Assembly (NCBI RefSeq): GCF_003813775.1
Contig: NZ_RPDH01000001.1
Coordinates: 806,001 to 870,000, forward strand
Length of the DNA stretch: 64,000 nt
Source: Chitinophaga lutea
GTDB lineage: Bacteria > Bacteroidota > Bacteroidia > Chitinophagales > Chitinophagaceae
Direction of reading: 5' to 3'
Shown here: positions 1 through 9,855 of the stretch, in pieces
Position numbering within the stretch: the stretch's first letter is position 1
Layout: every line of letters starts with the position of its first letter
Position numbers and translations under genes: made by a program
Notes under the pieces: model-generated
Seen by the model: only the letters and a program-made list of their open reading frames with translations
What the model was told of the DNA's origin: nothing
The model's database searches: none

Positions 1-1
1 G

Positions 2-622
2 GCCTATGCGAACGACGGGGAGATCAAAAAAGTGATGCTGCCGGACAGTTCCATGGTAACACTGAACGCCCGCTCCGGCATCCGCTACAACACCTCGGCC
101 GAAAACCGGACCGTGCACCTCGAAGGACAGGCATTCTTCGACGTACGGGCCGACCAGCAGCGCCCCTTCATCGTGTGCAGCGGGGAACTGAGCACGCAGG
201 TGCTCGGCACTTCCTTCGACGTAAAGGCCTATGCCAACGAAAAACCGCAGGTGGCGGTACTGACGGGTAAAGTAAAGGTAGCCGACCAGCATGGCCACAA
301 CATCGTGCTGGCGCAGGGCGACCAGGCGCAGTACAACACCGGCGCCACCGCGTTCAACCGCTTCCGGGCAGACACGGCGCAGATGAGCAGCTGGCAGCAG
401 GGCATCATCAACATGAACAACAAAACGCTGCAGGAAGTAAGCGCCGAACTGGAACGCTGGTACAGCGTGCGCATCGTGCTGGAAACACCCGGCATCGGCG
501 CTCATGTATTATCCGGCACCCAGGTGAACGCTTCGCTGGCCAGCACCCTGGAATCCGTTTGTTTCATCTTCAACCTGCAGTACTCGCAGGATGGCACTAT
601 GGTTCGTATCCGCAAAAAATAA
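2..622 (+). CDS. FecR family anti-sigma factor, C-terminal part (5' end outside window)
   Basis: The reading frame is open from the first bases of the window, so only the last 206 residues are visible and the true start lies upstream. The visible part has the periplasmic FecR fold (KKVMLPDSSMVTLNARSGIRY, then GTSFDVKAY and a TGKVKVAD stretch) followed by a DUF4974-like end (LQEVSAELERWYSVRIVLE). Proteins of this family span the inner membrane, hold an ECF sigma factor inactive and release it when the partner SusC/FecA receptor signals substrate. The SusC gene that follows 30 bp downstream carries an STN signalling domain, which fits this role. The cognate sigma factor should lie just upstream of the window. 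A short internal GTG at 32 is not the real start because homologous sequence continues before it. Confidence 0.9.
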   Translation, partial: AYANDGEIKKVMLPDSSMVTLNARSGIRYNTSAENRTVHLEGQAFFDVRADQQRPFIVCSGELSTQVLGTSFDVKAYANEKPQVAVLTGKVKVADQHGHNIVLAQGDQAQYNTGATAFNRFRADTAQMSSWQQGIINMNNKTLQEVSAELERWYSVRIVLETPGIGAHVLSGTQVNASLASTLESVCFIFNLQYSQDGTMVRIRKK

Positions 623-652
623 CCACGCAAAAACACGTTCAAAACCGATTGT

Positions 653-3600
653 ATGAATTCATTTTTACTGAGAAAGCTGCTACACCTCCGGCTGCTTCTA
701 CTGGCCATGCCTTTGCTGGCGCTGGCCATGCCGGCGGCGGCGCAAAACCAGGAAGACCGCACGATTTCACTTTCCGTGAAAAACGCCGGCGTTACCGACA
801 TCTTCCGCGCTATCGAAAAACAGACCACCTTCCGGTTCCTGTACGACAAATCGTTGGAAACGGCGCCGGGTAAATACACGCTCACCTACCGGAGCATCAC
901 CGTATCGCGGTTGCTCTCCGAAATCGATAAACAGACCGGGCTCCAGTTCAAAGTAACGGGCAACAACATCTCCGTCACCACCCGGGGCAAAGCATCTTCC
1001 GCGGGCCAAAGCAACGGCAAAAGGGAAATAACGGGCATCGTGCGCGATTCCACCGGCGCGCCCATGATCGGGGTCACCATCATGGTAAAAGATTCCCGCG
1101 CGGGCACGGGTACCGACATCAACGGGCGGTACATCATGTCGGTGGACGACGATGCGGTGCTGGTATTCAGCATGATCAGCTACCGCAAACAGGAAATCCC
1201 GGTGTCTGGCCGCGACAAGATCGACGTGGTGATGCAGGAAGCCTCCTCCGCTTTGGAAGAAGTGGTGGTAGTAGGTTTCGGGGCGCAACGGAAAGTGAGC
1301 CTCGTGGGCGCGCAAACCACCGTATCGCCGAAAGACCTGAAGCAGCCTGTTTCCAACCTCACCAGCTCGCTCGGCGGCCGCATCGCCGGCATGGTGAGCG
1401 TGCAGCGTAGCGGCGAACTGGGATATAACGATGCGAACATCTACATCCGCGGCATCTCCACCTTCTCCAGCGGCCTCAGCGCGCCGCTCACGCTGGTAGA
1501 CGGGGTGCCCCGTCAGATCGGCAACCTCGACCCGGAAGACATCGAGAGTTTCTCCGTACTGAAAGATGCCGCCGCTACGGCCGTGTACGGCGTCCGGGGC
1601 GCTAACGGCGTCATCCTGATCACCACCAAATCCGGCAAGGCCGGCAAACCGAGCTACAACTTCCGCTATACGGAAGGGATGACCAACTTCACCACGCTGC
1701 CATCTTTTGCGGACGGCGCTACGTACATGGAAATGTCCAACGAAGCGCTGCGCACCCGCGGGAGCTCTCCGCAGTATTCGGACGAGGCCATCCAGAAAAC
1801 CCGCGACGGCAGCGATCCTTACCTGTACCCGAACGTAGACTGGTTCAAGGAACTGTTTAACAGCCACGGCCGCCTCCGCAACGCCAACGCCAACATCAGC
1901 GGCGGCTCGGAAAAAGCGGTGTATTATATCGGGCTCGGGTTTTACGATGAACTGGGGCTGTATAATATCGACGAACTGGCGAAATACAATTCTTCGATTT
2001 TCCAGAAACGCTACAACGTAACGTCCAACATCACGCTGTCGCCCTCGGCCACCACCACCGTGAAGCTGGGCATCAGCGGATACCTCAATAACATCAACCT
2101 GCCCAATACGGGCGTCAGCGGGATTTTCGAAGACGCCTACTTCATGACGCCGGTGCAGATCCCCACCCGCTACCCGGACGGTAAAATTGCCGACGTGCGC
2201 AGCGGCGGCCTCTCCAACCCATGGGCCAGCCTCACGCAGGCAGGTTACGCCAACCAGTGGAGAAGCCAGATCTTTTCGAACCTGCGCCTCACGCAGGAGC
2301 TGCCTTTCCTCACCAAAGGGCTGTCCGTCACAGGCATGTTTTCTTTCGACGCCTATAACTACACCAGCAACCGGTACACCAAAACACCGGATACCTGGCT
2401 GGCGACCGGCCGCGACGTCAACGGCCAGCTGCAATACGAACAGACGGCCATCGGTTCCGAGTTCCTGGCCTATGGCAAATCCAACGCGGGCGAACGGATC
2501 ATCTATTCCGAAATGGCGCTCAACTACAACCGCTCCTTCGGCAAACACGACGTAAGCGGGATGCTGCTCTATAATAAAAACGACAAAATCAACACCTTTG
2601 CCGGCGACCTCGAAACCTCCATGCCCTACCGCTACCAGGGCCTGGCCGGCCGCGCCACCTACGGCTACAACAACAAATATTTCGTGGAAGCGAACTTCGG
2701 GTACAATGGCTCCGAGAACTTTTATCCGGACAAGCGCTACGGTTTCTTCCCCTCCGGCGGCCTCGGCTGGGTGCTGTCTGAAGAAAAGTTCTTCCGCCCG
2801 CTGAAAAACATCATCCCCTTCTTCAAGGCCCGCTTCTCCCACGGCCTGGTAGGCAACAGCCAGATCGACGGCAGAAGGTTCGCTTACCTCGCCACAGTGG
2901 CCAGCACAGGCAGCTATGTATTCGGCAAAACGCCCAACAATCCCTTTACCGGTAAGGAAATCGGGGAATATTCGGTAGACGTGCAGTGGGAAACTTCACG
3001 CAAGACCAATCTTGGTTTCGACATCCGGATACTGAAGGAAGCGCTGTCTATCCAGGTAGACCTGTTCAGGGAATACCGCAGCGGCATCTTCCTCCGCCGC
3101 CGTTCGCTGCCGGCTTACATCGGCATGATCAACGCACCCTACGGCAACGTGGGCATCATCGAAAACAAAGGCATCGATGTGGCCCTCAACTACAACGGTT
3201 ACATCGGCGACGTATCGCTCTCCATGATGGGCAACTTCAGCTTCAACCGCAACAAGGCCATCGAAAACGACGACCCTTCCTGGAAATATCCCTGGCTGAA
3301 CCGCAAAGGCCAGAAGGTGAACCAGCGTTTCGGTTACATCGCCCTGGGCCTCTTTGAAAGCGACAAGGAAGTGGAAAACAGTCCGCGCCAGACGGGCGAC
3401 GTGCGTGCGGGCGATATCAAGTTCAAAGACATCAATGGCGACGGCGTGATCGACTCTTACGACCAGGTGCCCATCGGCTACGGAGACGTGCCCGAGATCA
3501 TGTACGGCCTTGGTTTTACCGCTGGATACAAGGCATTTGCGATATCGGCGTTGTTCCAGGGCGCGGCGAATGTAGACGTGCTGCTCAGCGGCGAAGGCAC

Positions 3601-3976
3601 CATGCCCTTCCAGCAGGGCCTCGCACGCGGCAACCTGTTCGACAACATTACCGACCGCTGGACGGAATCCAACCCGAATCCGAACGCGTTCTACCCGAGG
3701 CTGATGGCCGGTTCGCTGAACGACAACTACACCGCCAGCACCTGGTGGGTAAAGAACAGCAACTACCTGCGCCTGAAAACGCTGCAGCTGAGCTACAACC
3801 TGCCGTCGGCCTGGATGCAGAGGCTCCGCCTGAAATCCGCCAACATCTTCTTACAGGGCGTCAACCTGCTCACCTTCTCTCCCTTTAAATTATGGGACGT
3901 GGAAGTAGGCAACGGCCGCGGCGCCGCTTATTCCAGCACCCGTTCATACACCGCGGGCATCGCTGTCAACTTTTAA
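653..3976 (+). CDS. SusC/RagA family TonB-dependent outer membrane receptor with STN domain
   Basis: A 1107-residue outer membrane transporter. After the signal peptide (to about residue 30, ending AAAQ) comes an STN domain (about 35-108), which in this family contacts FecR, then a carboxypeptidase-regulatory-like beta domain (about 124-195, beginning REITGIVRDSTG). A TonB-box-like EEVVVVGFG and the plug follow (about 215-325, with GVRGANGVILITTKSG), and a 22-strand barrel ends in aromatic F (AVNF). It works with the SusD protein encoded 26 bp downstream to import a ligand captured at the cell surface, using TonB energy. The STN domain plus upstream fecR means expression is probably controlled by surface signalling. 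Substrate cannot be read from the sequence. Confidence 0.95.
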   Translation: MNSFLLRKLLHLRLLLLAMPLLALAMPAAAQNQEDRTISLSVKNAGVTDIFRAIEKQTTFRFLYDKSLETAPGKYTLTYRSITVSRLLSEIDKQTGLQFKVTGNNISVTTRGKASSAGQSNGKREITGIVRDSTGAPMIGVTIMVKDSRAGTGTDINGRYIMSVDDDAVLVFSMISYRKQEIPVSGRDKIDVVMQEASSALEEVVVVGFGAQRKVSLVGAQTTVSPKDLKQPVSNLTSSLGGRIAGMVSVQRSGELGYNDANIYIRGISTFSSGLSAPLTLVDGVPRQIGNLDPEDIESFSVLKDAAATAVYGVRGANGVILITTKSGKAGKPSYNFRYTEGMTNFTTLPSFADGATYMEMSNEALRTRGSSPQYSDEAIQKTRDGSDPYLYPNVDWFKELFNSHGRLRNANANISGGSEKAVYYIGLGFYDELGLYNIDELAKYNSSIFQKRYNVTSNITLSPSATTTVKLGISGYLNNINLPNTGVSGIFEDAYFMTPVQIPTRYPDGKIADVRSGGLSNPWASLTQAGYANQWRSQIFSNLRLTQELPFLTKGLSVTGMFSFDAYNYTSNRYTKTPDTWLATGRDVNGQLQYEQTAIGSEFLAYGKSNAGERIIYSEMALNYNRSFGKHDVSGMLLYNKNDKINTFAGDLETSMPYRYQGLAGRATYGYNNKYFVEANFGYNGSENFYPDKRYGFFPSGGLGWVLSEEKFFRPLKNIIPFFKARFSHGLVGNSQIDGRRFAYLATVASTGSYVFGKTPNNPFTGKEIGEYSVDVQWETSRKTNLGFDIRILKEALSIQVDLFREYRSGIFLRRRSLPAYIGMINAPYGNVGIIENKGIDVALNYNGYIGDVSLSMMGNFSFNRNKAIENDDPSWKYPWLNRKGQKVNQRFGYIALGLFESDKEVENSPRQTGDVRAGDIKFKDINGDGVIDSYDQVPIGYGDVPEIMYGLGFTAGYKAFAISALFQGAANVDVLLSGEGTMPFQQGLARGNLFDNITDRWTESNPNPNAFYPRLMAGSLNDNYTASTWWVKNSNYLRLKTLQLSYNLPSAWMQRLRLKSANIFLQGVNLLTFSPFKLWDVEVGNGRGAAYSSTRSYTAGIAVNF

Positions 3977-4002
3977 TCATTACGATCTTTAATCAGTTGC
4001 TG

Positions 4003-5805
4003 ATGAATATAAAACATTTCACCCTGCTCTTTATGGCCGCCGTGTCGCTCTCGCCGGCCTGCAACAAGGACTTCCTGAACCAGGTGCCGGACGACCGCAT
4101 TACCATCGACCAGGTTTTCCAGCGCAGGAAATACTCCGAAGAATACCTGGCCAACATTTATAATACGCTGCCGAACGACTCCTACCGGAACACCTCTCCC
4201 TGGGAAGGCATGTCTGACGACGCGGACATCACCTACGACCGGCCCGGTTCCGGCTACGACTCCTATCCCGCCAACCTTGGCAACTGGAACGCGGCCTCCA
4301 ACTATTTCAACTACTGGCCCAAGTACTACCAGGGCATCCGCTCGGCTACCTATTTCATGTCGCGCATCGGTGAAAACACCGAAATAAAACAGCTGCCCAA
4401 CGGCGCTGCGCTGATCGAGCAATACAAAGCCGAAGCCCGTGCCCTGCGCGCGTATTATTACTTCTGCCTGCTGCGCCAGTACGGCCCGGTGATCTTGCTG
4501 GGCGACACGCCCATCGCCGGCGACCTTGCTCCTTCCGCCGAAGAAATGCAACTGCCTCGCAGCAGCTACGACGAGTGTGTGGATTACATCGTATCGCAGC
4601 TTGACCTCGCCGCGCAGAATCTGCCCAAACACTTCACCGCACAGAGCGAAACCGATTACGGCCGCGTAACGCAGGCATTCTGTAAAGCCGTAAAAAGCCA
4701 GGTACTGCTCTACGCCGCCAGCCCGCAGTTCAACGGGAACACCGATTACGCCGGGTTTAAGAATAAAGACGGCAAACAGCTCATCAGCCAGCAGTACGAC
4801 GCCAACAAATGGAAACGTGCTGCCGATGCGGCAAAGGAACTGATGACCGGTTTCGGCCTGGCGCTATACCGGAAAAACGATGCCGCCGGTAACTTCGATC
4901 CGTACCTCTCCACCCGCGACGTATTCCTCGACCCCTGGAACAGCGAGGTGATCTTCGCCCGCACCACCAACGGGCTCAGCGCCTGGGAAAGGTCTACCTC
5001 GCCCCGCCTCTGCAACGGGTTTGCGGCCGTAGCCGTAACGCAGCAGCTGGTGGATGAGTTCGAAATGGAAAACGGCAAAGGCATCAAAGAAGCGGGCTCC
5101 GGTTATGTGGAAACAGGTTTCTCCGCCGCCGCCACCAAATATGCGCTGAAAGGCACTTACAACATGTACGTGGGCCGCGAGCCGCGCTTTTACGTGAACG
5201 TGAGTTACAACGGCAGCCCCTGGATCAACACCAGCGAAGGCACCAAAATCATCGAGACGTACTTCACCGGCAACACCGGCAAAAAAGGCTCATGGGATTT
5301 CCCGCGCACCGGTTACATCGCCCGCAAAAACATCCATCCCAACAGCAACCCGCGCATCACGCAGTATGTGGCGCGGCCGTTCGTGATGATGCGATATGCG
5401 GAGATCGTGCTCAACTATATCGAAGCGCTGAACGAATATGCGCCCGGCAATGCGGAAATCCTCCAGTACCTCAACGAGATCCGCAGCCGCGCCGGTTTGC
5501 CCGCTGTGGCGGCCGGGTTGGGACAGGCGGACATGCGTACCAAAATCCGCCACGAAAGAAGGGTGGAGCTCTGCCTGGAGAACCTGCGTTATTTCGATAC
5601 GCGCCGCTGGAAAATCGCGGAGCAGACCGACGGCGGGCCTTTCTACGGCATGAACGTGGAAGCCGGCACCAAACTTACCGACCTCGTTTTTTACCAGCGT
5701 ACGGTATTCGAGAGAAGGGTGTTCCTGAAAAACTATTACCTCCATCCCATTCCCCAGTCTGAAATGGACAGGGACCCGAACCTCGTTCAGAATCCCGGAT
5801 GGTAA
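4003..5805 (+). CDS. RagB/SusD family nutrient uptake outer membrane lipoprotein
   Basis: A 600-residue surface lipoprotein. ATG 4003 was chosen because it begins a lipoprotein signal with the acylated Cys at residue 20 (SLSPAC); the frame is open upstream but overlaps the SusC gene. An N-terminal SusD-like helical TPR part (ALRAYYYFCLLRQYGPVILL) leads to the C-terminal RagB/SusD domain (RPFVMMRYAEIVLNYIEALNE, then RHERRVELCLENLRYFDTRRW, PIPQSEMDRDPNLVQNPGW at the end). These late motifs are very typical. SusD forms the lid over the SusC barrel and binds the substrate. The gene follows SusC directly and precedes two further surface lipoproteins, so the four form one operon. Confidence 0.95.
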   Translation: MNIKHFTLLFMAAVSLSPACNKDFLNQVPDDRITIDQVFQRRKYSEEYLANIYNTLPNDSYRNTSPWEGMSDDADITYDRPGSGYDSYPANLGNWNAASNYFNYWPKYYQGIRSATYFMSRIGENTEIKQLPNGAALIEQYKAEARALRAYYYFCLLRQYGPVILLGDTPIAGDLAPSAEEMQLPRSSYDECVDYIVSQLDLAAQNLPKHFTAQSETDYGRVTQAFCKAVKSQVLLYAASPQFNGNTDYAGFKNKDGKQLISQQYDANKWKRAADAAKELMTGFGLALYRKNDAAGNFDPYLSTRDVFLDPWNSEVIFARTTNGLSAWERSTSPRLCNGFAAVAVTQQLVDEFEMENGKGIKEAGSGYVETGFSAAATKYALKGTYNMYVGREPRFYVNVSYNGSPWINTSEGTKIIETYFTGNTGKKGSWDFPRTGYIARKNIHPNSNPRITQYVARPFVMMRYAEIVLNYIEALNEYAPGNAEILQYLNEIRSRAGLPAVAAGLGQADMRTKIRHERRVELCLENLRYFDTRRWKIAEQTDGGPFYGMNVEAGTKLTDLVFYQRTVFERRVFLKNYYLHPIPQSEMDRDPNLVQNPGW

Positions 5806-5833
5806 GCATTGTACATTTTTAACGACCAGCATC

Positions 5834-6790
5834 ATGAAACAATATATTCCCGCTCTCTGCTGCGCCGCCCTTGTGCTGGGCAGCTGCGGAAAAAACAGAG
5901 ACCTCATCAGCCACATCTCCGACAGTACGGCGGTGGTATACATGCCGCAAGCGTCGCGCTCGCCGGCCAGCTTCACTTTCAACCGCGATGCGGCTACCGC
6001 GCAGATCGTGTACGGCGCCTGCTACGGCGGGCCGCATGCGCCCAAAGGCGACATTGCCGTAAAGTTCTCCACCAGTCCTGCCCTGGTAGGCCACTTCAAC
6101 ACCGAAAATTTCACCACGTATCCGCTGATGCCGGAAGGTAGTTACGAACTGGAACAGACCAGCGCCGTCATTCCTTCCGGGAAAGTGAACACCGCGCCGT
6201 TCAACATCACCCTCCACCTCGATAAACTCGACGGTGTGGGCGGTTACCTGCTGCCGGTAACGGTGCAGACCGATGCGAAGGTGAATGAAAAACTGCGCAC
6301 CACGTTTTTCCTCGTGAAGGCGCTGTACACCGTCAATCCTTTCCAGGCGTATGACCGTGCCGCGTTCAAGGTGCTCAATTTCTCGTCTGAAGAAAAAACG
6401 GGCGAGGGCCTTGCCAACGGCCGCGCCATCTACGCGCTCGACGGCAACGACGATACTTTCTGGAGCACCGAATGGAAAGCCGCCAAACCCGGCCCGCCGC
6501 ATCATGTCACCATCGACATGCAGGCAGAGAAAAAGATCCACGGCTTTACCTTCACGGGCCGGATGGTGAGCGGCGCGGTGAAAACCACGGGCAACCCGAA
6601 AGACGTTATTCTCGAAACCAGTACCGACGGTGTTACCTGGAGTTACAAGGAAAACTTCGTGCTGGAGAATACCAGACTGAACACCTTTTACCTCGCCTAT
6701 TCGCAACAGGCCCGGTATTTCAGGTTCACCATCAACACCAGCCAGGGCGATATTTACCTGACGCATCTTGCGGAAATCAACGTATTCTGA
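5834..6790 (+). CDS. DUF1735 plus F5/8 type C (discoidin) surface lipoprotein
   Basis: A 318-residue lipoprotein (LGSC lipobox, Cys 18). Residues about 30-165 resemble the DUF1735 beta-sandwich found in SusD-associated glycan-binding proteins (AVVYMPQA near the start, PVTVQTDAK near its end). Residues about 180-318 form an F5/8 type C carbohydrate-binding domain (ALDGNDDTFWSTEW, VTIDMQ, FRFTINTSQGDIYLTHLAEINVF). It is placed 28 bp after SusD, as surface glycan-binding proteins usually are, and probably helps hold substrate at the cell. No catalytic motif is seen. It could also be an adhesin-like accessory, but the operon context favours substrate binding. Confidence 0.85.
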   Translation: MKQYIPALCCAALVLGSCGKNRDLISHISDSTAVVYMPQASRSPASFTFNRDAATAQIVYGACYGGPHAPKGDIAVKFSTSPALVGHFNTENFTTYPLMPEGSYELEQTSAVIPSGKVNTAPFNITLHLDKLDGVGGYLLPVTVQTDAKVNEKLRTTFFLVKALYTVNPFQAYDRAAFKVLNFSSEEKTGEGLANGRAIYALDGNDDTFWSTEWKAAKPGPPHHVTIDMQAEKKIHGFTFTGRMVSGAVKTTGNPKDVILETSTDGVTWSYKENFVLENTRLNTFYLAYSQQARYFRFTINTSQGDIYLTHLAEINVF

Positions 6791-6797
6791 TTTGAAC

Positions 6798-7631
6798 ATG
6801 AACAGACTCATCATCGGCGCAGCGCTCATCATGGCGGTTGCCTGCGGGAAAAAATCGACGCCGGCGCCCAACAATCCCGATCCCGGCACACCCGCGCCGC
6901 AGGTAAAGGTCATGACCTTCAACATCTATGGTGCGCGGGCCAGCAGCGGCGCTCCGGCCGACCTTGCCGTGCTCGCGAAGATCATCAACGATGAAAAGCC
7001 CGACCTGGTGGCGCTGCAGGAAGTGGACGTATTTACGTCGCGCACCGGCGCCACCGTGCACCAGGCCCGTGAACTGGCTGCGCTGACGGGCATGGAATGG
7101 TATTTCACCAAAGCCATCGACCTCGGCGGCGGCGAATACGGCGATGCGGTGCTGTCGAAACTGCCCATCAAGGAAAGCCGGCGTTATGCCCTGCCGGTGG
7201 CGCCCAATATCAGCGGCGAATTCCGGTCGGTGGCCATGATCAAAGTGAACAAGGAAGGGAAAGATTTTTACTTCGCCTCCACCCATCTTGACCATCTCCA
7301 GCAGGAAGACAGCCGGCTGCTGCAGGCGCAGGAGCTCAAAAAAATCGCCGGCGCGCTCGATCTGCCGCTGATCATGGGCGGAGATCTGAATGCGGTGCCG
7401 GAATCGCAGACCATGGGCGTGATGCGCAGCTTCATGAACCTGGGCTGCCTGCAGCAATGCCCGCTCACCTTTCCGTCAGACAAGCCGACCCGCACCATCG
7501 ATTACATCCTGACGGCGCCTACGGGCAAGTTCACTGTCACATTCTATAACGCCATTACCGGATACCATGCCGGTAAACAGGTGTATGCCTCCGATCACCG
7601 GCCGGTAGTGGCCAACGTGAAGATCAATTAA
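6798..7631 (+). CDS. Endonuclease/exonuclease/phosphatase (EEP) family lipoprotein
   Basis: A 277-residue protein starting at ATG 6798, where a lipoprotein signal begins (VAC, Cys 16). It keeps the full EEP metal-dependent hydrolase set: MTFNIYG, LVALQEVD (metal-binding Glu), THLDH, GGDLNAVPES (Asp and Asn of the active site), IDYIL and SDHRPV (catalytic His). The family cleaves phosphodiester or phosphomonoester bonds in nucleic acids, sphingomyelin, inositol phosphates or phosphoglycans. Because it is the last gene of a SusC/SusD operon and is probably surface-exposed, it most likely processes a phosphate-containing ligand of that uptake system. The exact substrate is unknown. Confidence 0.88.
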   Translation: MNRLIIGAALIMAVACGKKSTPAPNNPDPGTPAPQVKVMTFNIYGARASSGAPADLAVLAKIINDEKPDLVALQEVDVFTSRTGATVHQARELAALTGMEWYFTKAIDLGGGEYGDAVLSKLPIKESRRYALPVAPNISGEFRSVAMIKVNKEGKDFYFASTHLDHLQQEDSRLLQAQELKKIAGALDLPLIMGGDLNAVPESQTMGVMRSFMNLGCLQQCPLTFPSDKPTRTIDYILTAPTGKFTVTFYNAITGYHAGKQVYASDHRPVVANVKIN

Positions 7632-7650
7632 TCCTGCCTGTTGAAATAAC

Positions 7651-7686
7651 AACGCCTCTCCGTCTTTGCGGGGAGGCGTTTTTTTA
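7651..7686 (+). terminator. Rho-independent terminator of the first Sus operon
   Basis: An 11-bp stem (AACGCCTCTCC / GGGGAGGCGTT with one G-U pair) closes an 8-base loop and is followed by a run of T. It starts 20 bp after the EEP stop codon. Confidence 0.9.
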
Positions 7687-7921
7687 TACCGCTGCCGTGA
7701 AATGTACCGGCCTTTATCCCGCTGATCAGCGCACGGTAGCGCGTTTCTTCCATTACATGTCTTAAAATCCGCATATGGCCGCGCCTGGCCCGCTACGGGG
7801 TTATCGTATTTTATGTATATTTAAATTGCAAAGGGCAACGATTCCCCTTATACCTGGAGGGCTATTTACTAAATGACTACGCATGGGGGCGCCACATAAA
7901 GGTTCGGTGAAATTGGACATT

Positions 7922-8446
7922 ATGACAGCGGAAACGCTGTTCAGGCAATATTATGCCCGCCTGTGCCACTATGCCTTCCAGTTTACCGGCGATGCCGAAC
8001 AGGCGCGCGACATTGCGCAGGAGGCATTCGTCGGCTACCTCGCCCGCCAGGACGAAGTGTCCGTTCACCCCGACGCCATCCGCAATTTCCTTTATACCTC
8101 CGTCCGCCATGCCTGTCTCAATGTACTGCGGCATCATAAGGTAGTGGAGAAGTTCGTGCAGGAACAGACCGCGGCCGCTCCTGTAGATGCGGGCGCCATG
8201 CAGGCCATCATCCGCACCGAAGTGCTGGCCGCGGTGCACGAGGCGCTGCAGAGCCTGCCGGAGGAATGTGGCCGCATCGTGCGCATGGGGTATATCGACG
8301 GCCTCAAAAACCAGCAGATTGCCCGGCAGCTGAACATCAGCATCAACACGGTGAAAACCCAGAAACGGCGCGGCCTCCAGTTATTGAGGCTGCGGCTCCC
8401 GCCTGAAACGTACCTGCTGCTTTTGTATCTGCTTACGCGGGATTGA
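7922..8446 (+). CDS. ECF RNA polymerase sigma factor (sigma-70 family, FecI-like)
   Basis: A 174-residue ECF sigma factor. Region 2 is at about 5-70 (LFRQYYARLCHYAFQF, DIAQEAFVGYLARQ, AIRNFLYTSVRHACLNVLR) and region 4 at about 105-160 (LPEECGRIVRMGYIDGLKN, then the helix-turn-helix QIARQLNISINTVKTQKRRGL). ATG 7922 places region 2 close to the N-terminus as usual; an in-frame ATG at 7883 would add 13 residues and cannot be excluded. The next gene encodes FecR and the next two SusC/SusD, so this is the sigma factor of a FecI-FecR-FecA type surface-signalling circuit, which drives its own uptake operon when substrate is present. Confidence 0.92.
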   Translation: MTAETLFRQYYARLCHYAFQFTGDAEQARDIAQEAFVGYLARQDEVSVHPDAIRNFLYTSVRHACLNVLRHHKVVEKFVQEQTAAAPVDAGAMQAIIRTEVLAAVHEALQSLPEECGRIVRMGYIDGLKNQQIARQLNISINTVKTQKRRGLQLLRLRLPPETYLLLLYLLTRD

Positions 8447-8644
8447 ATATATAATGACCGCAGCCGTCCACATTTGTTCAGGCGATCAGCCGCATGCTCC
8501 GGGATGGGTGCAACCTGCAAGCTCCGGAATTACACCTCCTCCAGCGGTTCGGCCCCCTGCAATCAACCCGGCCGCTCCCCACCGCCCAAAAAATATTTTC
8601 CCTCCCTGTCACCCTTTTCCGCCCGCTGCGTTTCTTAATACCAG

Positions 8645-9808
8645 ATGACACAGCAGCAACTGCCGCACCAGATCGCGGAACTCATTGTAAAACATTATGC
8701 CGGCGGCATTTCGCCGGAAGAACAACAGCGGCTCAACGCCTGGCTGGTGGAAGATGAACGGCACCGTGCCTTGTTCGATTCATTCCGGCATCCGGCAGCC
8801 CTCGAAAAGGACATGGCTTTTTTCGACAGCCTCGACCTCGACGCGGATTGGGAAGCCGTTGCCGTGCGCGCCGGGTACAACACGCAGCGCACCGGTAACC
8901 GCCGCCGTATATGGTACTGGTCGGCCGCGGCCGCCGTTTTACTGGGGGCGGGCGTGTTCCTGCTCTGGCCTTCGGGGCAGCGGAATGAACAACGAACAGC
9001 GCTCGCCGGGCCCCCGGTAATCACCCCCCAGCCCGGCGGCAACAAGGCGATGCTGCAGCTTTCCAACGGCAAAACCGTGACCCTCGGCCAGCTGGCCGAC
9101 ACGGTGCTGAGCGAAGGCGGGTCGCGCATCAGCGGCAACAACGGGCAACTGGTGTACGATGCGGCGGGTGCGGAAGAGGTGACCTACAACACACTCTCCA
9201 CCCCCAAAGGCGGGCAGTTCCGGCTCACCCTCGCAGACGGCACGGCCGTGTGGCTCAACGCCTCTTCTTCCATCCGTTTCCCCACGCGCTTTACGGACAA
9301 CGACCGTACCGTGGAATTGACCGGGGAAGGGTATTTCGAAGTAACCAAAGATCATAAGCCCTTCTTCGTATCGGTGAACGGCGTGAAGATCGTGGTGCTC
9401 GGCACCCGTTTCAACGTGATGGCCTACAACGGCATCACCCGCACCACCCTCACCGAAGGCGCCGTTAAAATACAACTGCCCGGCAACCGCGCCTGGCAGC
9501 TCAAACCCGGCCAGCAGGCGCTGGTACAGGATAACAACGACGTGAAGGTGATGCCCGCGGACATCGACAAGGCGCTGGCCTGGAAAAACGGCCTCTTCTA
9601 TTTCAAAGACGACGCCATGGCCGACATCATCGCGCAGATCGCGCGGTGGTACGATGTGGAAGTGGTGGTAAAAGGCCCCCTGCCCGCCCGCCTCTTTTCC
9701 GGCAACGTCCGCAGGCAGGCTTCCCTCACCCAGGTGCTCGACATGCTCCATTACGTGAGCGGCGCGCAGTGTAGCGTGGAAGGCAATACCGTGACTATTC
9801 AGTTCTGA
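8645..9808 (+). CDS. FecR family anti-sigma factor
   Basis: A 387-residue inner membrane regulator. An N-terminal cytoplasmic sigma-binding segment (about 1-85, with LIVKHYAGGISPEEQQRLNAWL) leads to one transmembrane helix (about 90-108) and a periplasmic FecR domain (about 185-280, with TPKGGQFRLTLADGTAVWLNA and EGYFEVTKD). A C-terminal DUF4974 domain follows (about 315-387, DIIAQIARWYDVEV). It lies between the sigma gene and a SusC carrying an STN domain and should relay receptor occupancy to the sigma factor. The 198 bp separating it from the sigma gene contains no gene that I can support. Confidence 0.94.
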   Translation: MTQQQLPHQIAELIVKHYAGGISPEEQQRLNAWLVEDERHRALFDSFRHPAALEKDMAFFDSLDLDADWEAVAVRAGYNTQRTGNRRRIWYWSAAAAVLLGAGVFLLWPSGQRNEQRTALAGPPVITPQPGGNKAMLQLSNGKTVTLGQLADTVLSEGGSRISGNNGQLVYDAAGAEEVTYNTLSTPKGGQFRLTLADGTAVWLNASSSIRFPTRFTDNDRTVELTGEGYFEVTKDHKPFFVSVNGVKIVVLGTRFNVMAYNGITRTTLTEGAVKIQLPGNRAWQLKPGQQALVQDNNDVKVMPADIDKALAWKNGLFYFKDDAMADIIAQIARWYDVEVVVKGPLPARLFSGNVRRQASLTQVLDMLHYVSGAQCSVEGNTVTIQF

Positions 9809-9855
9809 CTGATCAACCAATAAACAACCAAATCGCTTTTAACTTAAAGTTTAAG

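Noticed and set aside
767..2842. A 691-codon open frame on the - strand inside the first SusC gene
   Set aside because: It mirrors the codon bias of a GC-rich SusC gene, has low-complexity His/Val/Gly/Ala content and no recognisable domain.
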